Shown: positions 24,939 through 38,604 of the stretch, in pieces
Numbering within the stretch: the stretch's first letter is position 1
Layout of the letters: the number at the start of each line of letters is the position of its first letter
Assembly: GCA_033032175.1 (NCBI GenBank)
Contig: CM065311.1
Coordinates: forward strand, 4,953,190 to 5,017,189
Source: Saturnia japonica
Lineage: Eukaryota; Arthropoda; Insecta; Lepidoptera; Saturniidae
Direction: 5' to 3'
DNA length: 64,000 nt
Program-made: the position numbers and the translations under genes
Notes under the pieces: model-generated
The model's input: only the letters and a program-made list of their open reading frames with translations
Told to the model about the DNA's origin: nothing
The model's database searches: none

Positions 24939-25689
24939 ATCAGACCTTCCTCTCTTTACATATTTACGTTTGTCGAAATGATCGACACTTCTCTGCATTC
25001 TTTACGCCCGGTAAACGGAAAATATATTTTTTTATTACACGATTTTTCATTTATCTCCGATATTCATTACACAATATATTGACATATTTTTTATTTATTT
25101 ATTATTCATTCTTTATGTATTTTTAAAGCTACATTCATAACATTTATTTGATTGTTGGTTTGTATAAAATATTTTTCCATTAAAAGGGTAAAGTTTAGAA
25201 GTTCACAAATCTATTTTGTCCAGGAAAACAAGCATCATTTCAAATAGTCATTACATACTTCAATATAAAGTTGTCGTATTCTAGGAGCTATTGTTTGTAA
25301 GTAGCGCGGCATCTAGTTGTAGCACCAGCGGAAACCAATCATTAAACTATGACAAGGACTATTGAAGCATAGTGTCAATGTATTGAAATAGCTACTTCAA
25401 ACAAATGTCATAAAATATACAGCGCGTGGTAGTTGAGCAGGGATTTGTGTGATTTAAAGTGATGTGATTTGTGTTGATCGATTTGTGATTCAACTTTCAT
25501 AGAGTAACGGATCAGATGAGCCACATTTTTTTCTTTTCAGTTTTGGTTATGAACCAAACGGTGTGTCCGTGTACCTACTTATAAAATATCATTGGTCATA
25601 TATTACAAAGTTCATAGTGCCGTCCCAGTGTAATATATTAACTTATATCTATAATATTTTTTATTCTTTAAAGGTTTAGCATTTGGTCG

Positions 25690-25905
25690 CAATCTAAGCT
25701 GATTTTAAGTGACGAGCTATCAGAACACACATATAGGTGTTTGACGATAGATTCTCAACTTGAGGGTGGAAGCTAGCAGGTTGACATTAGAAAAAGACCT
25801 AACACCATGCTACGGTTTCATCACGATGTTTTCCTTCACCGAATGCTCAGGCTCATTGCAGGGATTCGAACTGACGTCGATCGACGTGTTTCAGTACAAA
25901 AGAAT
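25690..25905 (-). mobile_element. tRNA-derived SINE (reverse orientation)
   Basis: The plus strand shows CACGATGTTTTCCTTCACCG, then GGGATTCGAACTGACGTCGA, the reverse of a B box. It is the same family as 7748-8045 and 32085-32395. The A-box end is eroded. Confidence 0.6.
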
Positions 25906-27479
25906 CTCTCATCTTTATATTGATATAAAAGAAAAATTATAACCTGTAGTTATCGAGATTAGTAAATAAATTCCATTATATCGATAAATAACATTACGCT
26001 CATTAAACTTAGTGAAACATCGAATCGAAGCTTACTGGCTACGAAAACAAGACATGCTTATGAAAATGTAATATCAAGATTTATATATGCTCTCGTATAG
26101 GATATTGATATCCTCCTTAAAATAGTTTTATAATAGTAATTTTGATTGGATATTATTTTCGCAATCTTTTTACCTCTTTTCATAATATTATCGCTCTTGT
26201 TTTTAGAAGTTGTCTTCTTTATGTACTAATTTAATAGGCCTCTTTTACGCCAATATAACATTTAAAAACCATATTGCTACTCGTACCAAATATAACTAAG
26301 TAACACGAAAGACCAATGCCTATAGAAATATATTTTTTTACAGATATTTTTATTGATGAATTAACATTTAGTGGGGTTCGATATCATCATGTTTGTGATT
26401 ATTTTTTTTGCTTCATAATACCATATTATGTTATTATGAACACTGAAAGTTGAAAATTATTGTAATAATGGAGCATGATAAAAAAAATCATTAATATCCA
26501 CAGGCAAAGCCAGGTACAGGGGAGAAAGGTCTTACTCCAGGTAGGCATGATGGTATCGACTGCTGATGGATTTTATTGCCGTACTTTCCATCAGTTACTA
26601 TAAAAAGAAATATTGATATAAAATTCAGTAGTAATTTCTTGGAATATGACTAAAGTGCATGTTACATTGTTAAAGTATTAATGTACAGATTTCAACATTA
26701 GTAGAATCTGTGTAATATTCAGCTTCGGAAACTCTACAGCGACACTTGATTCTGCCACAGTGCTCGGGCTTCTATTTCTGGTTTGAATGGTTTGGTTGGT
26801 GACACGCACAAAAGACGTTCTGATAACCTATGATGGACACGCTTCAATTAAGAATACGATCATGTTTGAAATTGGATTATAATCAAAGTTTCAGGGACTG
26901 TACTTGTACATCAGATTAAATTTATGCCTGTTTAATACTTAAAAAAAACCATTCTATTAAATTATCCTTATATATACTTACTCTACTAACACAGAACGGT
27001 TATGAAGGCAGAAATCAACCGAATCTCGAATGTACATGTAAGTATTAAATAAATCGGTGCGAAAGAAAAATTTATGTATTCAAATACTATACCTAAACTA
27101 TTCATGCCGATACAATTTTCTCTAACATTATTTCACTACTCTTACTTACATTCATTTTTATTTGTCTTGCAAATCTTCGAATTTGTTTTTGTATAGTAGT
27201 AAATAGATTAAAGCTAACAACAACTAAATACCTTTGAAACAAACCCGATTATAATTAAAACATTTAAAATAAGACAACAATAAACATTATTTCCTTAGAT
27301 GCAATGATAGATTATTTCAAGGCATTGTAACAATATAGCTAAACTTACAATTATAATATTGAATATAAAGTCTTTCAGTAAATTAAAAAAAAATAATTCT
27401 ATCAGTAGATTCAGTAAATATTTTGGAAGACACGAAAACCAAAAAAAGGTCCAGCTCTGAAATTACATACTTTTTTTTT

Positions 27480-27880
27480 TAGACATCTTAATAAATACTA
27501 GCGATCGTCCTGAGGTCGAAATTAGACCAACGACTTTTTGATCATAGACTATTTTCCGTTTGACATTTGCAGTATTTATGAGCCTAAACCATACCTACAC
27601 AATGAGTATTAACTACATCACTTGCTGACACTTTTCGTTGAGTGACAATGTCAATACTTTATGGGTCTAAGTTCAATGACACTGGCCGGGTTAGGACTCA
27701 CAGTATTAATTTATTTTATTTAATATATTAGTAACAAATATTATAGACAAATTTTATCTTTCTGCACTCCTTCTTCATATAAATTTTAACAATGCCAAAT
27801 CTCACAGTCTTCCGTACACATAATACGCTTAAAAAAGGGTAGAAAGCATATAGGTTATCGAATACGTGGAGAAATAAGCT
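27480..27880 (+). repeat. Dispersed repeat shared with 54900-55230
   Basis: TACTAGCGATCGTCCTGAGG, CGACTTTTTGATCATAG and CTTTCTGCACTCCTTCTTCA recur with small changes in the first intron of the zinc-finger gene at 54913-55110. No coding capacity is seen. Confidence 0.75.
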
Positions 27881-28674
27881 AAGTTCTTATGTCGAAGTAT
27901 CAATTTTTTCGAATAAATATCAGCAATACACTCTCCAGCAGTACCTAAACTTTGTTCTATTATTTAAATATTGTTATATACAGAGAATTCTATCCCACTC
28001 TTATATTACTCATTCTAACGTTATAATCGTCTCTGTCACACTTCCGAAATTTCTTTAGATATATTTTTTGTACATTGAACACAAAATCATTCTCAGCTTT
28101 CGTTTACTGTCTACGACGCGAGCGGAGTCGCGGACATAACTAGTACATTGAAAAAAGATTTATTTTTAACGATATTTTTTAAGTACTTTTTGTCAATAGC
28201 GGGGTATATAGGCTTTAAAATGATATTTAAATCATAATTTGATGAAAAATTAAAGAAGGCACAACTTTGTAACTTACAGATTTAAAAGTAGGCACTAAAA
28301 CAAATGTTACTGCTAAATACTAAATGAAAACAACATTAATCGCATGAATGAGTTTCTTTAACCTTTAAAACCTCAGCACTAATATCGTAACTGTAAAATC
28401 ACAGCCTCACAGGCGCGGCAGGCGGGAGAGCGGCTTTGTGCTACGAACCGTTATGATACCGACGCGGAGAAACTTTTGTGAGAATAAGAAAAACACGGCA
28501 TTCTCCCCAAAATACAAAGTAATTGCATTCATGTAATATTTATTTTAAAACAGACTTAAAGCTATGCAAACAAACCCGATACACCTGACAAATTTTAACA
28601 ATACATTATTTATGACTGTTCTTGTAATTCTAAAAACTAAATATGTAGTTCTTGTCTGTACATGTAATTTTTTG

Positions 28675-28710
28675 GAATTACTTGAATTACTTGAATTACT
28701 TGAAAATGTT
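28675..28710 (+). repeat. Short tandem repeat TTGAATTAC
   Basis: About four nine-base units (GAATTACTT) in direct succession in the receptor's second intron. Confidence 0.8.
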
Positions 28711-29819
28711 ATTAATAGTCCGAATAAGGTTTTTACGGATATAAATAAAAAATAGTAACCCAGAAAATTGGAAATAAAAGAAAATGAAATAGTTTTTTTC
28801 TATGGATTTTATTTCTGAACTCAAGACTTATAAGTTTCGTTTCGAACAATGGATGTGCGTAAATCTTGATTCGGTTTAAATAATTGTAATCTACTAGTTG
28901 AACCCGCAGGCGTTGCCACCTATCGCAAACAGGGATAGCATAAAAATGTTCTCCATGAAAAAATCTTATATCTACTAACTTTCATGGTGATCAGGAAACG
29001 ATTTTGAAGTTTACCCATCTCTTCCATCTATCTAACTAGAACCATTTTTATTTATATACACGCATGCTAAATAGCCACGCATACGTTGTTATGTCCTTTC
29101 CAGTAATCACCGACTTTATCACAGTGCCACCTATCGCAATCAGAGACAGCATAAAAACATTCTCTATGAGAAAATGAAAAAAGATATAGAATAAGCAATG
29201 CGGAATTGTAGCTGTTCAAATGCATACTTAATCCTCATTTAGCATGTTTGACATTTAACCTTGAATGTACGACAAATGTCTGAATTTAAACTCGACATAA
29301 AAATTTATTTTTATTGTTTTCATCTTTGGGTGGATAACCTAAAGTTTTAAACAAGTCTAATTATTCAACTGCTTTCCATGCAATATTTGTATACGGGTAT
29401 TCCCTTCTGTGCTCTTTAAAATAAACACACGATGAAAAGACGACGTTTATATTCACAGAAGCTATTTTTCTTCATTTAATTGCGAACACAAACGCTGTTT
29501 TAATTTTCCCTGTGACCGGGAGTTTATTACTTGCAACGATGCCTATACCTAGTCCTAGCTTCAAAACTTTATCGAAAGCATAGAATATAAATGATGTCAT
29601 TTTTTAAAGGTATTTTGATCTATTATTTTATTAATTTCATCTTGAATCCAAGGTTGAACTCAAAAGATTAAAAATCAGCTCGTGGTTGTAACTAAATGTC
29701 AAAACTATTTTCAATTATTTATAAAATATTACTTCTTATTATTATTACATGACAACGTGTTTTTATAAATAATTATGCCAATGTCAAGTGGATAGAATAT
29801 TTTTCTAACCTTCAGAGGT

Positions 29820-30050
29820 CAAGCAACGCTTTAAACAAGATGGTGGCTCTCTTGTTAATAATACTGTTTAGAGTTTTTTTTGCAACTTAAAATTCATGCT
29901 TTCATTTATAATTCATTTGATTTGAGCACAATAACCAAACTATATCACGCAAAATACCACTAATAATTACATCATTTAAAACTTAACAACATAAATTTAT
30001 GATTTAAAATAATAATAACCAAAACATGACAGATAAAGATTGCTCCAAAA
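29820..30050 (+). repeat. Dispersed repeat shared with 44740-44940
   Basis: Both copies have AAGATGGTGG near the start, CACAATAACCAA(A/G)CT in the middle, ACGCAAAATRCCAC, and a CCAAAAACT(T/C)AT end. No protein is encoded. Confidence 0.65.
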
Positions 30051-30146
30051 ACTTATATAAATTTCACTTTTTCATTGTTCGTATTTATAACTTTTAATAT
30101 ATTAATCGATTTTTAACTATTTCATTTCATTCTAATATGTACTTAC

Positions 30147-30286
30147 AACATCAATTATGTGATGTAGGGATACTCCAAATGTAACTAAAAGTGGATGTGA
30201 TGAATTCTCCACAGGTCTAACTGATGCATCATACCTTTCCATAAGATGTCGAACCAATCTGTACTCTTCGTCACAGCACAATGATC
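30147..30286 (-). CDS. nAChR subunit coding exon 2 (N-terminal ligand-binding domain)
   Basis: Acceptor TTTGGCAG at the right edge and donor GTAAGT at the left edge flank 46 codons beginning SLCCDEEYRLVRHLMERYDA. The part YRLVRHLMERYDASVRPV corresponds to the universal N-terminal helix region of nAChR subunits, and the exon ends ...SLHHIIDV, just before the family's DEKNQ-like motif. It ends in phase 0, as this junction usually does. The signature HLMERYDASVRPVENSS is clear enough to identify the family. Confidence 0.93.
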
Positions 30287-30429
30287 CTGCCAAAGAAGAT
30301 GGTAATTTTAAAAATGTAGTGTAAAATTTGTTATTAAGTTCTACCAATGATCTCACCATCCATAATTTGACTGCAATTCAGTCTCCCCTAGTAGTACCGC
30401 TGTATTTGGGAAAAATAAATAACTGTTGA

Positions 30430-30560
30430 TTTGTCGGCGTTTGAAATCGCCAATACGTCATGGACTGGCGTGGTGATTAAGCCCTTGCCTTTCCTTGAAA
30501 AGAGGGCTTTGCCCAGCAGTGGGACAATAACGGGCTGGTATTATTATTATTATTTAAGTC
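30430..30560 (+). repeat. Non-LTR retrotransposon 3' end with ATT tail
   Basis: GGCGTTTGAAATCGCC, then GCCCAGCAGTGGGACAATAA and CGGGCTGGTATTATTATTAT. The GCCCAGCAGTGGGAC...GGGCTG ending followed by a simple-repeat tail is a very common lepidopteran LINE 3' terminus. Weaker copies lie at 34795-34935 and 19155-19260. Confidence 0.75.
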
Positions 30561-31159
30561 TCCCCTTATTCCGTCGAAATAAGTAAAATACGTTTTTACA
30601 AGTAAGAAAAAATGTAAGTTATTTTTACTTCTAATTATTTTTTCTGAAATGTTTTTATTTTTTAACTGTAATAATATTTAAAGTCTGGTAACTTTATTTC
30701 TTTTCGCAAAAAATTCGTGAAAAATTAATAGGATTAGTATTACTTATCAGACTGAAATAATAATAACAAAGGATGAAAATTTCAATGAGCCAACTAGAAT
30801 TGGAACCAACCAGCTTTAGAACGCCTTTTATTTATTAATATATTCAACGAAAAAAGATCAACCTCCGATAATATTTTATACTAGAGCGAGAAAACTATTT
30901 AAGCAAATATAAATGAATATTAACACACATGTATATGAACAATAGCATATGTGTGCGACAAAGCTTTAGTCATGCGTGTACTTTTGAAAAGCTTCGTGCA
31001 CAACCTCAAACCACATATTGTGAAACGGATAATTGTCAAAATAGGATTTATATTAAATCATCACATTGTTTGTGACATATTGTGACAGGCTGGAATTTAT
31101 CATTCGTGTAAATATTATATAAAATGCATACCTTTTTTATCTAACCGAGTTGGTATATG

Positions 31160-31420
31160 AACGTATAGTCCGCCTGATGGCTTACCGTCATATTGACCTG
31201 CAAGCCTCTTGGCAAGTCGATATACTAGATGATCTCGAAACGAAACATGTGTATGGTGGTTACGAACCAGTCAGGTACAGATTCTTACCACACCGCTTGA
31301 TTATGGATATCCAGCGATTATATACCCGGGATCAGTATCCCGGAATGCGACAGGCCTAACCGTGTCACAATATCGGATATTACACCTGATTTAGGGTGGT
31401 CCCGATCCAGTCGGGCACAT
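31160..31420 (+). repeat. Dispersed repeat, recurring family
   Basis: GTATGGTGGTTACGAACCAGTCAGG and two GATC..CCGGAA-type motifs (GGGATCAGTATCCCGGAATG) relate it to the copies near 230, 41600, 43250 and 50800. The 69-codon open frame here is not a gene. Confidence 0.55.
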
Positions 31421-32084
31421 TTGAAGTGTCTTAATACCCTGCAAGTGTCTCTAAATTCTAACATATAAACATATGATTTTATTCAGCACACTCATAATAA
31501 TATTGTATTGTGTGTAGTATAGTAGATTGTGGCGCCTCGATCGCCACTATTTGATATGTACTGGTCGCTTCGAAAGTACAAATATATAATGTTCCAATAT
31601 AGAACAAATTGCATTCGAATTCTTTGGAGAGACCTGTCTAATTGTGTACAAGATAATATGGTAAACTTAAGCCGGTTTATTCCATATAGTGAAACTATTA
31701 TATGTATTAAACAAATATTTACATAAATTCAGTAAATTAAATAACACAGTGTTCAACATGCTGATTTATTTATTGAGAAGTTACCCCAACAATTGGTAGA
31801 TCTTGGTCAGTACACTTTGGCCTACGATCTCCAAAAGTATATTGTTGTTGTAGTTTATTTTTTTATCGTTATAGGTTTAGCGTTGTAGCCACAATCTCAC
31901 AAGGGGCCTTAGCCAAGTTGCCTTTCTACAAACGTTAATGATAATAAAAAAGGAAAAAAAAACGTATGAAATTGACATATCGAAACGTTAATTCACATGG
32001 TCAGGTATGTCAAATCCATAAATATTTTCGTTTTTTATTAGCGTTAACGACGGTAGATAGGTAATTTTGGCTAAGACCCGGATC

Positions 32085-32395
32085 TTAAGTAACAATGTGG
32101 CACAAAATGGTAGCACGCTAAGCCTAATGGAAGACTGGCTCTCAAGTGCAGCTGCCGGAACACACCTATTGGTGTTTGGCGACAGATTTTCAACTTGAGC
32201 GTGGTAACTAGCCAGGCGGGCATAAGAAAAAGCTCTACCACCATACTATAGTTTCGATACGATGTTTTTCTTCACAGAAAGCCTGAGCTTTCAAGAACCT
32301 GAGTTCATTCTGCAATGACCGGATTCGAACTCACGTCGATCGACGCAAATCCGTACACACTACCAACTGAGCTATCATTACTTCAAATATGGTAT
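32085..32395 (-). mobile_element. tRNA-derived SINE, best-preserved reverse copy
   Basis: The minus strand opens ATGATAGCTCAGTTGGTAGT (A box TAGCTCAGTTGG) and has GAGTTCGAATCC (B box) about 40 bases on, the spacing of a tRNA gene head. The body contains the CAAGTTGAAAATCTGTCGCC block and the tail as at 7748-8045. It is not a functional tRNA gene, because the 3' half is unrelated to tRNA. Confidence 0.8.
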
Positions 32396-32964
32396 AGTAT
32401 ATTGTAAAAATATAGAATTACTATTTGTTTAATTTTTTCTAGTTTATAATATAATAATTATATTATAATATAATATAATTCATAATTAAAAATATTATTT
32501 TAAGCGAGAAACCCACGAGCTAAGTTTGTTAGAAATAATAATTAACAAGCTCCACTCAGCCTTAAACGAGGATGTATTTAATTCTGAGAAACATTACAAA
32601 GTTATTATGCCGACACTTAAACGTGTCACGTGCAGAAAATTGAACCATAATCCATATGTAGGTAATTTATAATAACACTGCGCTCACCACTAACTTTGAA
32701 CCGAGTACATTCCTAATGAATATGTTTATTTATATTATGTATACAAATTTTTGAATAATATATATACTTCATATATATTATTTCTAGGTGTTTTATTAAA
32801 GGTGTTTTTTTTCCTGACAACAACATAATATCTCTGTTAATTCCGTGAATTATAGTGATGTCTGGAAGTGACTCCATTCTCTATGCGTCCACTTATATAG
32901 TACGATTGTTAACTGAAATTATTATTTTTAAAGAAATATTTTTGGAGATTTCTCTTTACTTGGG

Positions 32965-33180
32965 GCCGCCCGACTGCTGAAATACGACCACCCTTCAGAA
33001 GATCGTAACCTTTACCAAACAACCTTATGTTGTGAGTGAGTAGGGAGTAGGGCTTCCAGAGACCCTTGGGGTAGGGGAGTGCTGAAGGCCGGCAACGCGC
33101 TAGTGATAACTATGGTATTACAAGCGTATATAGGCTACGGTAACCGCTTACCATCAGGCGGGCCGAATGCTCTTCATCCA
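32965..33180 (+). repeat. Dispersed retroelement tail
   Basis: GGCAACGCGCTAGTGATAAC, then TAGGCTACGGTAACCGCTTA and CCATCAGGCGGGCCGAATGC. This is a well-known lepidopteran repeat ending, also present in the reverse or partial copies at 8914-9130 and 63810-63990. Confidence 0.75.
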
Positions 33181-34199
33181 CTTTTGCAGTATAAAAACAT
33201 TTTACCTTAAAAGCGATAAACACGATCGAGTTTCATACCACCTCTTCTCGATGACTGGGATGTTTTCCGAACCGGTAGTAATATTTTAACGTTCAGAAGT
33301 CCCTTCTTAGACCCCAAATTGAATAAATGATTTTTTGACTTTTGATTTTGACGTTGTGAAAAGTCTAATAATAATTCTATATTACTATCAATTGAAAAAA
33401 AAAACTTGTAAAAAGACAAAAAAGTAATTGTACACAAACCTGAAATCGACTGATGTGTACAGAGTATTGTGATAGTTTGGGATTATCCACATTGGTAACA
33501 TTTGCGGTGGTTATTGTTCCGACTTGATAGTAATATTTGCTTTGATATCATTATCACACTTCAGGTATACAAATATTTGTCATCATGCACGAAATTGAGC
33601 TTCAAGGCGTAATGATATTTTATTAATTATTTGCTGATCAAACGAGACTTGATATTGTTTCTTTTGTTAGTTTAGTGCAACGTATAGAGCACTGAATTGT
33701 AAATACAATACAGTACAAAAACAGTAGCAACCGTCATGAGACAAAGTTGCAGCGATGGTCTTCGTACTTCTATTATGCGATTTTGTAAACTCAAATATTA
33801 TCTCAAAAGCCTGTAGCGTCCACGAAGGAAACTAACATGCTATGCACTAAACATGTCAAGCACAGTGACGAGTGTTTTTATTAAAACCATATCTAGTCAG
33901 AAACGAGTATCTTAGCACTTTTATAAATATATATTATTTAAACAGACTGATACAATCTGTTTAAAAGGATAACAAACATAATTATATGTAATAAGTCTAA
34001 ATCGAATATTTGTGTATTAATAACCTGGTCAGAATTAAATGAATGGTAATAGAAAATGTGGCATAAAAATTTTGTTTACTGTTATATCTATAGATTATAT
34101 TAAGTGAAACATTAAAATATGATGCAATGTCAAGATAGTAGATATAGGTTTTATTAATTTACGAAGAAATTACAAAAATAGTCTTTGTCTTATGTGACT

Positions 34200-34290
34200 T
34201 AACCTGAAGCCTCAGACGGCTTTTACAGCGTCACCGTGGCTTGAGGTCGAGCGCTTAAGCTGGCTGAACCTAGCCTTGGGCTGTTGCCGA
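34200..34290 (+). repeat. Dispersed repeat shared with 56600-56690 and 61930-62070
   Basis: AGACGGCTTTTACAGCGTCA and GGTCGAGCGCTTAAG resemble GGCTTTGACAGCTTCACCGG and GAGCGAGCGCTCAAGGCTG at 61.97-62.04 kb. A related reverse form occurs at 56.6 kb (GGTGAAGCTGTAAAAGCCG). Confidence 0.55.
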
Positions 34291-35214
34291 AGCTGCTATT
34301 AAGTCGTAAACTGAAAAAACTAAAAAAAAAATTCGTAAGCAAACATTACCGTTCACCTGATGCCATTCTACTACTTCTCCTACTCTTCTCATTTCTACTG
34401 TCTTTAAATTATATGAAATTACCCATAAAATATAATACAAACAAAGGCAGTAGATATAAACTGTATTAAACATTCATTTAAGAAGATATTGCAAAAATGA
34501 TGTGTGATTTACATTACTTAAAATGACATGATAATTTTTAACTGACTTCAAAAAAAGACTGAGGTTATCAATTCGAATGTATTTTTTTATGCTTGTTCAG
34601 CCATAACTTCTTTTTTTATGAACCGATTTGGATGATTATTTTTACGTTGGTATTGGACCATCAACTTCGAAGATACACGAGGGAACTCTTCAAAACCATT
34701 GAAGTTGATTTTCTTTTTTGTTAAAAATTGTCTTGTTGAAAACTTCATGAGGAAACCCGAACGCTTGAGAAATATTCTTGTGAACTACGTATACGTGGGA
34801 AATATATAGAATAATTGATTTCTCGACGTTTAAAATCGCTATTATGTCGTGGCCTGGTGCGGTAATTAACGCGCGACTTTCTTCGGGAAGAAGCTTCATT
34901 GCCTATCAGTGGAATACTTAAGGCCGGTAATATTAAGTCAACATCATCGTCTTTATTCTGAAAAACGACACTGCAACCTATAGTTATTTATTACCAACCT
35001 TACAAAGATTTGAGTCTAACTGGGGTCAGTCTTTAATAGGTTGCAACTCGTGAGGATATAGTTGAAACGTCTCATATACCAGTATGGGTTGCCAGCCACA
35101 CTCATCGGACCGGGACACAGCAGCGTGAGCAGTGCTAAATAACATACCATCACGCCTGTTAGGGTAGCCGAATTAGGCAGAGGTGTACTAATGTGCACCC
35201 CACAGTTCGCCAGG

Positions 35215-35405
35215 TATATTTTTTAGATCCCATGTAATAGGGGGCGAACCTGTTGCCATTATTCGAAAATAAAGCCAAACTCCGAGCTGCTACTGAGAAT
35301 TTTATAGAAAAACCCAATAACACTTTGCTCGACCTAAGAATTGAACCCAGGACCTCGAGCATAACAGTCGCGCTTAAAACCACTAGGCTAATGAGGCAGT
35401 TCAGT
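35215..35405 (-). mobile_element. Second tRNA-derived SINE family, copy 2
   Basis: The minus strand starts TGCCTCATTAGCCTAGTGGT (A box TAGCCTAGTGG) and has GGGTTCAATTC (B box). The rest matches 11318-11490 closely, including AGATCCCATGTAATAG (plus strand). It is a second SINE lineage distinct from the 7748 family. Confidence 0.75.
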
Positions 35406-38400
35406 GCTGATTATGCCAGAAATAGGTGTGGTGGTGGAGATCTAGCAGTTGAAACTTGGACAGGTTCTACCACTCTTCCTTCTTTATGATGTGAACTTTA
35501 ATACTAGCTGTTAAACGAACACTTAATTGAGAGTAATTTAAACTTTACTAATAAGTGTCAAAAAATATACTATGACCTATTTTCCAGGATATAATAACCT
35601 CTATGCCAAATTTCATTACAATCCGTTTAGCTGTTTAAACGTGATATTAGAATATATCAAATCTTACCTCCCAAACTATATCGAAATTAGTTACATCCAG
35701 TAAATACAGTAATTAACATTACCCACTCAAATACTCACAATAATATCATATCAGTAATTAATACCTAACGTGACACACAGCCTTCTATTAGCAATATCGG
35801 CATCAACGTATGAACATTGAACCCGCATAATTTATTAAACAAACCCTTTCCTCAAGATTAATTTTCATTTATATGTATTAACATATTTGTTATGGAAAAG
35901 TAAATTATATGCACATGTGTTGGTGTGATTATTGAAACTGTATGTTTGCGCGATAATGAGTGGACTGTATGGATTTATTAAAATTAAAGATTAAAGATTT
36001 TAATGTACCTACGAATGCTAAGCGAAACTCATATGTGAACCGATGCGATAATGGGGAACAAATATAGGTAGGATAGGAAAAGAGGTACTCACGATTCTGA
36101 GTCACAAACTGCCCGAAGATGGATCCTTTCTTTCAAACTACAAGGGTTTTGATATGTGCACGTGGTCAGGCTCAACGGCACGATTTTGTCGTAGCGATGC
36201 GATTCGTTTTATGCTAAATCAACGAAGACACTGGCGCGTACGACGACAGGTACAAGCCAACGGTAGGAAATTAGACGGAGCGGGTGGGGGGCGGATTTAA
36301 GGGATGGAACATTATAACATCGATTCATAATACGATAAAGAGGCGCAAACACTGTATATAATGTCCTAATGTTCGTACTATTGACTACCATCTAGCTACT
36401 AGTGGCCCGTACAATTAACTGGACGCTTTAAAAGGCGGTCATAGGTTAGGGCCGTTTACATCTCTACATATCTGTATTACGTAACTGTGAGAATACTTTG
36501 CTTTATGCTTACATTTAACCCTGATGACGACCACAAACAAGACTTGTGATCGTTAACGATGTGTATATAAAGGAAATTATTTGCAATTTTACAAAAAAAT
36601 ACATTTTCCCTTAACGCTAAAGTGTACAAAATATAATAATATATTTTAAACTTATTTCACTGCAAGTTGTCCAGAGTATTATAATGACTTATTTTACAAG
36701 CTTGCCAAAGCTTTGCAAGTATGGGTCAAATTTTTTAAATGAAAAAACAGTTATCTCCAACCGATTGAGTTGAAATTTTGCATACACATTTACTTTGGGT
36801 GAGAATGCATGGTTAGCTAAGTGATGACATTTTAAATCCAATATGGCGAATTCTCGAAGATGGCGGACCAATTATTTTTATGCACCTCCATCATACGGGT
36901 ATCAAATGAAAGGATATGCTAAGAATAGTAGGAAATAAATTTTTTTAAACAATCTTTTATTCAATATTTTAGTTGTACTAAAATGAAAATAATAACTTTA
37001 TGCAAGGGTAATGCTGAATAATATTTATGTAGGTGAATAATATAACTGTAACATCAAATAACTTTAAAGGATTCTAGCGCAAATAAAAAAGATACAAAGA
37101 AGAATTTAAAGGAAATAAATTTTCATGTGCGTTAGAAGCAATTAAAGCAAGTTTATAAAATAATTAATAATTTTATAAATAAACACTTGAAAGATTTCTT
37201 ATAGCGAAAAGTAAAAATTTGATGTTTTTAAATTTTTTAGTTCTAAAATATATATTATTTTAACTGGAATTAATGCAAAATATTACCAATAAACACGAAC
37301 ATACGTAATATAGGCGACATTACACAGATAATCTGTAAAGAATTATTTGTAAATTTTTCCGTCACTCTTTACTTAGCCAAAACCAAACCGTACCAAACCA
37401 ATTTTCATGACGATGTCAAAGAAAATCATGGATATTAAGTAAAAAAAGAAACGGAGAGCAACACTCGTCAAGCATTTTTTACTTCAGTGATTGAGTTTGA
37501 AAATTGATGGCAAGTAAGCTAAAAGTTCAGGGAGAAGTTCTATCCCAACTAGAACTCTGTTAGTAAACTCATTTCATATTCTTTTATTTAGCTAGATATA
37601 TTTTTTAGCAATCATAAAAGTATTCAAGTATGCGATACAAACAGGAACCTAAATTAGCCGATAGAACTTGGAAAGTTCGGAACACAGATTTAAAAAAAAA
37701 AATCTTAATATCAATTTATTAAATTTCTGTTTGCAATTTATATTTTATCTTATTATACATTCTAACGCAAAGTAAAACTTTAATATATTTTATCAAATTA
37801 AATAAGGCTTGGTAAGAAAATGATTCCATAATAGACTATTTCGAACTTTGCAAGTACAACTGCTACACTGGATTTAAAGTTGGTAAACAATTTATACACT
37901 TAGTTCCAGCGCAAAACTTTTAGTATTAATCATTTGAATTGAATGACAGGTGACCTATTTAAAAAATCGGAGAAGTAGCAACTAGCACTTGCATCTCGAG
38001 GGTTCCGTACTATTATATGTTTTACATAAATATTGCTACATTCTTCAACATATCCGACGGGCGGCGCGTGTTTATGTAAACGACTTTTATTTTGCAGGTG
38101 TTCGCATAGTACACAGTATGAAATTAAAAGCTAATACAACTTTATCGCGTAAAAAATTCTACACGGTATTAGAAATTCATTGTTTTCTTTAACTTATGTC
38201 GAAAGACCTCACTTCTTTCCATATTTCTTTCAAATTTATCTCTATTGCTACATATTATATTGAGAATTGTAAAGCTTACTTAAGTACGATCATTTATGAA
38301 ATATTGTTTAAGTCTACACAAATAAATAGAACATATAAGAGGCCCGTCTAGATAAGTTAAAAATGTATATCCCTACCTAAGTATTGTAGCTACAAGTACT

Positions 38401-38604
38401 TATAGTACATATTTGCTTCAAATTTACATTATAGTAGGGAGCTTTCCTCTAAGTGGATTGCTTTCATATTACAATTCGTATAGATCGAAAACCAACTACC
38501 GATATCGAAATTTTATATTGTATTAGACTGATTATTAATTATCCAGTATATTTATGTATTAGCAAATAATTAAAATTATATAAGTGTAATTTTCTTTCTT
38601 ATTA

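Larger units (their letters stand above)
15039..30146. other. Receptor intron between exons 2 and 3 (15.1 kb)
   Basis: Besides two mariners it holds a SINE-like copy at 18955-19110, retroelement tails at 19150-19260, a MITE fragment at 21.2 kb, a SINE at 25.7-25.9 kb, a dispersed repeat at 27.48-27.88 kb, and two similar blocks at 28910-28980 and 29120-29190 (GCCACCTATCGCAA). Two plus-strand orphan exon candidates are listed separately. The rest is AT-rich without recognisable content. Confidence 0.6.

Noticed and set aside
32330..32395. A tRNA gene, suggested by clear A and B boxes on the minus strand
   Set aside because: The 3' half does not fold as a tRNA, and the sequence continues into a SINE body shared with other copies.
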